Source: Phototrophicales bacterium
GTDB taxonomy: Bacteria; Chloroflexota; Anaerolineae; Aggregatilineales; Phototrophicaceae
Length of the DNA stretch: 5,124 bases
Direction: 5' to 3'
NCBI GenBank assembly: GCA_002794515.1
Contig: PGTJ01000204.1
Span: forward strand, 1 to 5,124
Numbering within the stretch: position 1 is the stretch's first letter; each line of letters opens with the position of its first letter. The notes under the pieces were generated by a model. That model was not told where the DNA came from and made no database searches. It saw only the letters and a list, made by a program, of their open reading frames with translations. The position numbers and the translations under genes were made by a program. Positions 1-5,124 of the stretch are shown piece after piece.

Positions 1-262
1 GTAGGGCGCTATACTACTATAGGCATGGGGCAAGCCCGTCAATCGTCATCTATCTCTAAATCTGTGTAGATGATGTCATATCATGATGTATAGGTCATCT
101 TGCGATAATTAGGTTGTGTTGACATTTCATCGTAACCAAACTAAAGTACCAACAAAGTGACGGTACAGCCATGTATCGTACGCAGGATTTTGGCGCTTCG
201 ATTACACCTATCCCAACAATTTGGTTTGTCTTTGCCACTATCGCTCATGCCGAATTTCGTAA
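1..262. other. Intergenic stretch with no supported gene
   Basis: No convincing coding region is present on either strand here. The left edge (about 1-40) has short inverted elements, such as CTATA at 9-13 facing TATAG at 18-22, and may be the cut end of an intergenic repeat or of the neighbouring upstream unit; this cannot be decided because the window starts there. Positions 68-73 and 95-100 (AGATGA/TCATCT) can pair around a second small dyad, with no clear function. The only regulatory element I would name in this part is the candidate promoter at 119-147. Confidence 0.5.
119..147 (+). promoter_or_regulatory. Candidate distal sigma70-type promoter
   Basis: A perfect -35 hexamer TTGACA (119-124) is followed after 17 bases by TAAAGT (142-147), which matches four of six positions of the -10 consensus. 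Transcription would start near 154 and give a leader of nearly 200 bases before the aptamer. Spacing is ideal but the -10 is mediocre. It may be an alternative to the promoter at 263-291 or serve nothing. Sequence-only prediction. Confidence 0.4.
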
Positions 263-291
263 TTGTGCATCATCAGACATTCTGATATACT
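263..291 (+). promoter_or_regulatory. Candidate proximal promoter of the nrdAB-metE operon
   Basis: TATACT (286-291) matches the -10 consensus at five of six positions and is preceded by TG plus one base (283-285), an extended -10. A weak -35, TTGTGC (263-268), lies 17 bases upstream. A start near 298 would place the 16-bp palindrome immediately downstream and the riboswitch aptamer about 50 bases into the RNA, a usual layout. I favour this promoter over the one at 119-147, but neither is proven. Confidence 0.5.
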
Positions 292-304
292 CGAATTGTG
301 GTTG

Positions 305-320
305 TTGAGATATATCTCAA
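305..320. promoter_or_regulatory. Perfect 16-bp palindrome, possible operator or 5' RNA hairpin
   Basis: TTGAGATATATCTCAA is a perfect dyad with its centre between 312 and 313, just downstream of the predicted start near 298. As DNA it has the size and AT-rich centre of a repressor operator. NrdR, the usual RNR repressor, binds 16-bp AT-centred palindromes, but its consensus has C and G at fixed outer positions that are not matched here. As RNA it forms a six-base-pair stem with a UAUA loop at the 5' end of the leader. Function unknown. Confidence 0.4.
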
Positions 321-347
321 TACACCCATCCTAAACAATCAAAAATG

Positions 348-452
348 ATTTGTAGAGCTAACCTGTCGTGGGTAGCTGAAATATCAGGGAAAGCGCGGTG
401 AAAATCCGCCACTGTCGCGCAACGGTTATAGTCCGAATGCCTGTCTACAAAT
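348..452 (+). promoter_or_regulatory. Cobalamin riboswitch aptamer (class II-like)
   Basis: This leader RNA element senses cobalamin. P1 is a perfect nine-base-pair stem (348-356 with 444-452). P2 is 357-363 with 370-376, with one mismatch. P3 is CAGG (385-388) with CCTG (440-443). P5 is GCGG (395-398) with CCGC (406-409), closing an A-rich loop. P6 is 411-414 with 423-426. The core contains the conserved GGGAAA, the GGTGAAAATCC P5-loop pattern and a B12-box-like segment, GTCCGAATGCCTG (431-443). Between P6 and the B12 box there is no room for the P7-P12 arm of class I aptamers. The 3' core (ACGGTTATAGTCCGAATGCC) is very close to that of the env8 class II aptamer as I remember it. It precedes two B12-independent enzymes, so repression by cobalamin is the expected output. 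Identification as a cobalamin riboswitch is firm; the subclass is an inference. Confidence 0.93.
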
Positions 453-534
453 GTATCGTCCATATTACCCTTCGCGTCAAAGGGTTGAGCGAGTTGTGGT
501 GTAAGTTTTACACCTGATACGATCGATTATTCGA
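453..534 (+). promoter_or_regulatory. Riboswitch expression platform with candidate antiterminator
   Basis: The segment between aptamer and terminator is highly structured. Hairpin A pairs 467-472 (ACCCTT) with 480-485 (AAGGGT) around a seven-base loop. Hairpin B pairs 498-504 (GGTGTAA) with 508-514 (TTACACC). GTATC (453-457) can pair with GATAC (516-520) and enclose both, stacking on P1. A small hairpin is also possible at 522-535. The important alternative is 482-490 (GGGTTGAGC) pairing with 536-544 (GCTCATCCT), the 5' arm of the terminator, with one mismatch and one G-U pair. Forming it would open hairpin A and disarm the terminator. Hairpin A might be the P13 partner of the P5 loop, but its loop shows no simple complementarity to that loop. 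The pairings are visible; their switching role is inferred. Confidence 0.6.
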
Positions 535-569
535 TGCTCATCCTGATTGCAGGGTGAGCATTTTTTATT
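535..569 (+). terminator. Intrinsic terminator controlling read-through into nrdA
   Basis: TGCTCATCCT (535-544) pairs with AGGGTGAGCA (551-560) over ten base pairs, including one G-U, around a six-base loop. It is followed directly by six T residues, then ATT (561-569). This is a textbook Rho-independent terminator placed 15 bases before the nrdA start codon and downstream of the cobalamin aptamer, so it acts as the attenuator of the operon rather than as the end of an upstream gene. The nrdA ribosome binding site lies outside the hairpin, which argues for transcriptional rather than translational control. Confidence 0.9.
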
Positions 570-584
570 CTCTGGAGATGGCTT

Positions 585-3020
585 ATGTTCGCTCAGCAAG
601 ACCCAATCAATTTACAGATAACCACCATAAAGAATGTGATAGCCGATGCTTATACCGGATTAGATGTCACAATTTCGGTGGATCAGCTTGTGGATGAAGT
701 GAATGCCAATTTATATGTCGGTGCATCTCATCGAGAGATCGCAGAGGCGATGATTTTATCGGCACGGGCGCATATCGAGCGCGACCCATCCTTTGCTTTT
801 GTCACGGCACGGTTGTTGCTCAACCTCATTTATAGCGAGGTGTTAGGAGAACCCACCACATTTCGTCAGGCAGAAGATGTATATCGCCGTTGTTTTGATG
901 CCTATTTTGAAACAGGCATCCGTGTTGGGCGTATGACACCCGAATTGCGACATTTTGATTTACAGCAAATGAGGGGCTATTTGCATCCTGAACGTGATTT
1001 GCAATTTCAATATGCGGGCTTACAAACACTTTATGATCGGTATCTGTTGCACCAAGATGAACGGCGCTTTGAATTGCCTCAATTGATGTGGTTGCGTGTT
1101 GCTATGGGGGTGGCGCTCAATGAAACAGAGCGCGAAACACGAGCAGGGCAATTTTATGATTTGCTTTCACAATTTTATTTCATCAATTCCACGCCGACAT
1201 TGTTCAATGCTGGCACAACACATCCGCAATTATCATCGTGTTTTCTGACAACAGTCGATGATGACTTGGCACATATTTTTAAGTCTATCAAAGACAACGC
1301 CATGTTATCGAAATGGTCGGGTGGATTGGGCAATGATTGGACGCGGGTGCGTGGCATGGGCGCACGGATTAATGGCACAAATGGCAAAAGTTTGGGGATT
1401 GTGCCATTCCTCAAGGTGGCGAATGATGCCGCCGTTGCCGTGAATCAAGGTGGCAAGCGGGCAGGGGCAGTTTGTGCCTATTTAGAGACATGGCATATCG
1501 ACATCGAAGAATTTTTAGATTTACGCAAGAACACGGGTGATGAGCGCCGTCGCACACATGATATGCACACCGCCAATTGGATTCCAGATTTGTTCATGAA
1601 GCGTGTTATAGCAGATGAGCAGTGGACATTATTCAGCCCAGACGAAACACCCGATTTACATGAATTATATGGACGGGCATTTGAACAGCGATATATCGAA
1701 TATGAGCGCCTCGCTGATCAAGGCAAAATGCGGTTGTGGCGACGCATCTCTGCAATGGAACTATGGCGCAAAATGATTACCCGCCTCTTCGAGACAGGTC
1801 ATCCATGGCTCACATGGAAAGACCCCGCCAATGTGCGTTCTGCACAGGATCATGCTGGCGTTATCCATAATAGCAATTTGTGTACAGAAATTCTGCTCAA
1901 TACATCGAATGATGAGACAGCAGTCTGTAATTTAGGCTCAATCAATTTGGCGGCACATATCCAACATGGTGTATTAGATGCCGATAGGTTGGCTCATACC
2001 ATCAGGCTCGCTGTGCGAATGTTGGATAACGTCATTGATCTAAACTTCTACCCGACACCAGAAGCCCAAAATGCCAACCAGCTTCACCGTCCTATTGGAT
2101 TGGGGGTGATGGGTTTTCAGGATGCGCTTCATAAACTTGGCATCAGCTACGCCAGCCAAGCCGGGGTGACCTTTGCCGATGTGAGCATGGAGACCATCAG
2201 CTATTATGCCTTTTTGGCATCGGCTGAATTGGCACATGAGCGCGGTCGTTATGCGAGTTATGACGGCTCAAAGTGGAGTCGTGGATTATTGCCCATTGAT
2301 ACCATCGATTTATTAGAAGCTGAGCGCGGTGTGCCTATCGAGATGAATCGCACCACCACCTTGGATTGGTCGCCTGTGCGCGAGGCTATCGCCCGATATG
2401 GGATGCGAAATAGCCAAGTGTTGGCGATTGCCCCCACTGCCACCATTGCCAATATCATCGGCGTGAGCCAGTCTATCGAGCCAGATTATAAATTGTTGCA
2501 TGTCAAAAGCAATATGTCGGGCGAATTCACCAGCATCAACACGTTTTTGCTCACAGACCTAAAAGCCTTGAATTTGTGGGATGCCGATATGCTCTCTGAT
2601 TTGAAATATTATGACGGTTCTATTCAGCCGATCGAGCGCATCCCCGATTCGATAAAACAACGTTATAAGACGGCATTTGAAATTGAACCCGAATGGTTAA
2701 TCCGCGCCGCCAGTTGTCGGCAAAAGTGGATTGATATGGCGCAGTCGCTCAATTTGTATGTGCATGAACCCAATGGGCGCAAATTGAGCGCGTTATATCT
2801 GTTGGCGTGGCGCAGTGGCTTAAAAACCACCTATTATTTGCGGACATTAGCCGCCACACAAGTCGAAAAATCAACATTGGATGTGAATCGTTATGGCATA
2901 CAACCCCGTTGGATGAAAAATCAAAGCGCATCCAGCACCATTCAAGTGGTGCGTGGTCTATCCGAGATGAACGATGCAAATTGCACAATTGATGATGAAG
3001 ATTGTGAGGCATGTCAGTAG
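585..3020 (+). CDS. nrdA: Class I ribonucleoside-diphosphate reductase, alpha (large) subunit
   Basis: NrdA is the cytosolic catalytic subunit; it reduces ribonucleoside diphosphates to deoxyribonucleotides using a radical delivered from NrdB. The 811-residue product carries the expected residues: redox cysteines C219 (in PQLSSC) and C448 (AVCNLGS), active-site N431, C433 and E435 (NLCTEI), specificity loop 2 at 287-294 (NQGGKRAG), radical-path tyrosines Y750-Y751 (TTYYLR) and the C-terminal shuttle cysteines C807 and C810 (CEACQ). The body closely resembles Pseudomonas/Chlamydia-type NrdA. The N-terminus is short: residues 1-85 look like the helical part of a degenerate second ATP-cone (LYVGASHREIAEAM, then SFAFVTARLLL) without its nucleotide-binding beta-hairpin. 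The ATG at 585 follows GGAG at 574-577 with seven-base spacing, and upstream extension in frame would run into the terminator. Expression is expected to fall when cobalamin binds the leader. It overlaps nrdB by 10 bases. Confidence 0.97.
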   Translation: MFAQQDPINLQITTIKNVIADAYTGLDVTISVDQLVDEVNANLYVGASHREIAEAMILSARAHIERDPSFAFVTARLLLNLIYSEVLGEPTTFRQAEDVYRRCFDAYFETGIRVGRMTPELRHFDLQQMRGYLHPERDLQFQYAGLQTLYDRYLLHQDERRFELPQLMWLRVAMGVALNETERETRAGQFYDLLSQFYFINSTPTLFNAGTTHPQLSSCFLTTVDDDLAHIFKSIKDNAMLSKWSGGLGNDWTRVRGMGARINGTNGKSLGIVPFLKVANDAAVAVNQGGKRAGAVCAYLETWHIDIEEFLDLRKNTGDERRRTHDMHTANWIPDLFMKRVIADEQWTLFSPDETPDLHELYGRAFEQRYIEYERLADQGKMRLWRRISAMELWRKMITRLFETGHPWLTWKDPANVRSAQDHAGVIHNSNLCTEILLNTSNDETAVCNLGSINLAAHIQHGVLDADRLAHTIRLAVRMLDNVIDLNFYPTPEAQNANQLHRPIGLGVMGFQDALHKLGISYASQAGVTFADVSMETISYYAFLASAELAHERGRYASYDGSKWSRGLLPIDTIDLLEAERGVPIEMNRTTTLDWSPVREAIARYGMRNSQVLAIAPTATIANIIGVSQSIEPDYKLLHVKSNMSGEFTSINTFLLTDLKALNLWDADMLSDLKYYDGSIQPIERIPDSIKQRYKTAFEIEPEWLIRAASCRQKWIDMAQSLNLYVHEPNGRKLSALYLLAWRSGLKTTYYLRTLAATQVEKSTLDVNRYGIQPRWMKNQSASSTIQVVRGLSEMNDANCTIDDEDCEACQ

Positions 3021-4051
3021 AAATGATGACAAATACAAGACGCTTTGCTGTAACCGAAAAGCGATTGGTTAATTGTGAGCATATTGATGTCAACCAGATT
3101 ATGCCACTCAAATATCATTGGGCATGGGAGCATTATCGCAATGGTTTGGCGAATCATTGGATCCCCGATGAAGTGCCGATGCAAAATGATATTCAATTGT
3201 GGAAATCGGGCAAATTGACCGATGGTGAACGCTTGGTTATTAAACGCACACTTGGCTTTTTTGCAACCGCAGAAAGCCTTGTGGCGAATAACCTCACACT
3301 CGCCATTTTTAAGTATGTGACCAATGCTGAATGTCGGCAGTATCTGTTACGTCAGGCATTTGAAGAAGCTGTTCATACCCATACTTTTCTTTATATCGTA
3401 GAAAGTTTGGGATTAGACGAAAGCGAAATTTTCAATATGTACCGCGAAATTCCCAGCGTTGCCGATAAAGATGAATTCGAGATGCGCTATACACGCAATC
3501 TATATGACCCAACATTCTCCACCGAAACCATCGAAGGATTACAACAATTCATCGAAAATCTGGTGGCGTTTTATATCATTATGGAGGGCATTTTCTTTTA
3601 TAGCGGATTCGTGATGATGTTATCATTCCATCGGCGTAACATGATGACTGGCATCGGCACACAATTTCAATATATCCTGCGCGATGAGACCATCCATCTG
3701 AACTTTGGGATTGACCTCATCAATGGCATCAGAACCGAAAATCCTGCCCTGTGGACGAGCGCATATCAACAAAAAATCATCAATATGATCCGAGAAGGTG
3801 TTGAGCTAGAAGTTGCCTTTGCACAAGATTGCCTGCCACAAGGTGTTCTGGGGCTAAATGTGGGTTTATTCCGTAATTATGTTCAACATATCGCCGATCG
3901 CCGTTTGGAGCGCATTGGGCTTCCGCCACAATATGGCTCGCCAAACCCCTTTCCGTGGATGAGCGAGACCATCGACCTCACCAAAGAGAAAAATTTCTTT
4001 GAAACCCGTGTGACAGAATATCAATCAGGTGGGTTAAGCTGGGATGAATAA
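3011..4051 (+). CDS. nrdB: Class Ic-type ribonucleotide reductase, beta (radical-generating) subunit
   Basis: NrdB houses the dimetal cofactor that generates the radical passed to NrdA. Metal ligands are all present: E88, E119, H122, E192, E226 and H229, with radical-transfer residues W50, D225 and Y337. The tyrosine that holds the radical in class Ia is replaced by F126 (codon TTT at 3386-3388, motif EAVHTHTF), and the first ligand is Glu rather than Asp. These are the markers of the class Ic Chlamydia trachomatis enzyme, which uses a Mn(IV)/Fe(III) centre. The 346-residue length and the residue numbering, offset by one, also fit that protein, as do the segments NPFPWMSETIDL and EKNFFETRV near the C-terminus. 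There is no N-terminal ATP-cone. The ATG at 3011 overlaps the end of nrdA, implying translational coupling; ATGs at 3023 and 3026 are possible but would shorten a conserved-length N-terminus. Confidence 0.96.
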   Translation: MSVEMMTNTRRFAVTEKRLVNCEHIDVNQIMPLKYHWAWEHYRNGLANHWIPDEVPMQNDIQLWKSGKLTDGERLVIKRTLGFFATAESLVANNLTLAIFKYVTNAECRQYLLRQAFEEAVHTHTFLYIVESLGLDESEIFNMYREIPSVADKDEFEMRYTRNLYDPTFSTETIEGLQQFIENLVAFYIIMEGIFFYSGFVMMLSFHRRNMMTGIGTQFQYILRDETIHLNFGIDLINGIRTENPALWTSAYQQKIINMIREGVELEVAFAQDCLPQGVLGLNVGLFRNYVQHIADRRLERIGLPPQYGSPNPFPWMSETIDLTKEKNFFETRVTEYQSGGLSWDE

Positions 4052-4122
4052 GATGGATAATGCACCATTTATGAATATCAACACAACCAACCCGTCCCTG
4101 TTCCATCATTAGTAAATATAAT

Positions 4123-4129
4123 AAAGGAG
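4123..4129 (+). promoter_or_regulatory. Strong ribosome binding site of metE
   Basis: AAAGGAG lies nine bases before the ATG at 4139 and fixes the metE start. It is the best Shine-Dalgarno match in the window, consistent with independent translation initiation of metE after the 87-base gap behind nrdB. Confidence 0.85.
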
Positions 4130-4138
4130 TGATGACAC

Positions 4139-5124
4139 ATGACGCTTGTCGCAAATCTTGGATACCCGCGTTTTGGCGCAAAACGCGAATTGAAACGCGC
4201 ATTAGAAAGCTATTGGTCGGGCAAAATTTCATCGGATGAATTGGTGGCACAAGGTCGACAAATCCGCATGATGCACTGGCAATTACAACGCGAGGCGGGG
4301 ATGGATGTTATCCCATCTAACGATTTTTCGTTTTATGATCATGTATTAGATACGACTTGGATGGTTGGCGCAATCCCTGCTCGTTATAACGCATTAGATA
4401 CACAATCTCTGGATGTGTATTTTGCTATGGCGCGTGGTGTGCAAAAAGATGGTTTTGATATTCCAGCGATGGAGATGACCAAGTGGTTCGATACCAATTA
4501 TCATTATATCGTCCCCGAAATTGGGCAAGGGCAGGTGTTCAAGCTCACATCCACCAAAATTATTGATGAATTTATCGAAGCAAAATCGGCGGGCATTCAT
4601 ACCCGTCCTGTTTTGTTGGGTCCGGTGTCGTATTTGCTTCTGAGCAAGACGGTGAGCCATGTTATCTCCATTGACCAAATTGGCATTGCACCACAATCCA
4701 TCTCACCACTGGATGAACTTTTTAACCTACTGCCAGTTTATGAGGACATTTTAAGACGATTAGCCGAAGCTGGCGCAGATTGGATACAAATAGATGAACC
4801 CTGTTTGGTTCTCGATTTAGATGAAAAAGCGCATCAGGCATATCATGAAGCCTATCAATATCTCAGCCAAGTTGCACACATTCGGCTGATGTTGACCACT
4901 TATTTCGGCGCATTGGGCAATAATCTCGCACTCGCGGTCAATTTGCCTGTGGCTGGATTGCATATCGATTTAGTTCGCGCATCTGAACAGCTCGATGATG
5001 TATTGGCGCAATTGCCACAAAATAAGATATTATCTGTCGGTGTGGTGGATGGTCGTAATGTGTGGCGCACCGATCTTGACAAGGCATTGACAAAAATACA
5101 AAGAGCAGTGGCAATGCTTGGCAC
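4139..5124 (+). CDS. metE: Cobalamin-independent methionine synthase, N-terminal part (cut by window end)
   Basis: MetE makes methionine in the cytosol by moving a methyl group from 5-methyltetrahydropteroyl-polyglutamate to homocysteine without B12. The frame is open from the ATG to the window edge (328 complete codons, against about 750 in the full-length family). It follows E. coli MetE throughout: LGYPRFGAKRELKRA near the start, with the RELK folate-tail-binding motif at residues 16-19; EMTKWFDTNYHYIVPE (112-127) with K115 equivalent to the folate-binding lysine; PVLLGPVSYL; DWIQIDEPCLVLDL (214-227); LTTYFG; GLHIDLV; and GRNVWR (305-310). The zinc- and homocysteine-binding His/Cys residues lie in the C-terminal domain, outside the window. 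It sits 87 bases after nrdB with no terminator or second riboswitch between them, so it probably shares the cobalamin-controlled transcript. Confidence 0.97.
   Translation, partial: MTLVANLGYPRFGAKRELKRALESYWSGKISSDELVAQGRQIRMMHWQLQREAGMDVIPSNDFSFYDHVLDTTWMVGAIPARYNALDTQSLDVYFAMARGVQKDGFDIPAMEMTKWFDTNYHYIVPEIGQGQVFKLTSTKIIDEFIEAKSAGIHTRPVLLGPVSYLLLSKTVSHVISIDQIGIAPQSISPLDELFNLLPVYEDILRRLAEAGADWIQIDEPCLVLDLDEKAHQAYHEAYQYLSQVAHIRLMLTTYFGALGNNLALAVNLPVAGLHIDLVRASEQLDDVLAQLPQNKILSVGVVDGRNVWRTDLDKALTKIQRAVAMLG

Noticed and set aside
1..40. An intergenic repeat at the left edge (GTAGGG start with small inverted elements).
   Set aside because: Only one cut copy is visible, so repeat status cannot be shown from this window.
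171..308. A 45-codon open frame (ATG at 171, TGA at 306-308) in the leader region.
   Set aside because: No good ribosome binding site, no recognisable protein features, and it overlaps the better promoter and the palindrome. It is most likely chance, although conservation in relatives would change that.
305..320. Calling the palindrome an NrdR box outright.
   Set aside because: Length and AT centre fit, but the conserved outer C and G positions do not, so it is listed only as a palindrome of unknown role.
2749..3111. A 120-codon minus-strand open frame across the nrdA/nrdB junction, and the other long antisense frames.
   Set aside because: They lie opposite clearly coding, conserved genes, lack ribosome binding sites and resemble no protein I know.
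3386..3388. F126 in NrdB as an inactivating mutation or sequencing error.
   Set aside because: The Glu at the first ligand position and the surrounding sequence match class Ic enzymes, where Phe is normal at this site, and every other functional residue is intact.
4094..4122. TATAAT at 4117-4122 as a -10 box for a separate metE promoter.
   Set aside because: No -35 match at the proper distance (GTCCCT), and a start a few bases downstream would fall at or inside the metE ribosome binding site. The stretch is simply AT-rich.

Overview
The window is a bacterial, B12-controlled operon that is cut at its right edge. It encodes both subunits of a class I ribonucleotide reductase (nrdA 585-3020, nrdB 3011-4051) and then the N-terminal part of cobalamin-independent methionine synthase (metE, from 4139 to the window end). 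All genes are on the + strand. No gene could be supported in the first 584 bases, but that stretch holds a dense leader: two candidate promoters, a perfect 16-bp palindrome, a cobalamin riboswitch aptamer (348-452) and a strong intrinsic terminator (535-569) that ends just before the nrdA ribosome binding site.

The logic is readable from the sequence. When cobalamin is plentiful, the aptamer should favour the terminator and shut the operon down. When cobalamin is scarce, an alternative pairing (482-490 with 536-544) can break the terminator and allow transcription. Both downstream enzymes are the B12-independent versions of reactions that many bacteria can also run with B12: class II NrdJ instead of NrdAB, and MetH instead of MetE. 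The operon therefore looks like a 'no-B12 programme' for DNA precursor and methionine synthesis. nrdJ and metH are expected elsewhere in the genome but are not in this window.

Two enzyme details stand out. NrdB has Phe at the position of the usual radical tyrosine and Glu at the first metal-ligand position, the signature of class Ic (Chlamydia trachomatis type, Mn/Fe cofactor) enzymes. NrdA closely resembles the Chlamydia/Pseudomonas type of large subunit in its catalytic body, but it is N-terminally short and lacks a recognisable intact ATP-cone, so dATP shut-off of overall activity is probably missing. The aptamer is compact, and its 3' core resembles the class II (env8-like) cobalamin riboswitches, which favour methyl- or hydroxocobalamin over adenosylcobalamin.

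Organism: a free-living bacterium of moderate GC content with conventional Shine-Dalgarno sites. It probably has access to oxygen at least part of the time (class I RNR) and an intermittent B12 supply. Phylum cannot be fixed from this window; Chloroflexota is a weak guess from overall style only.
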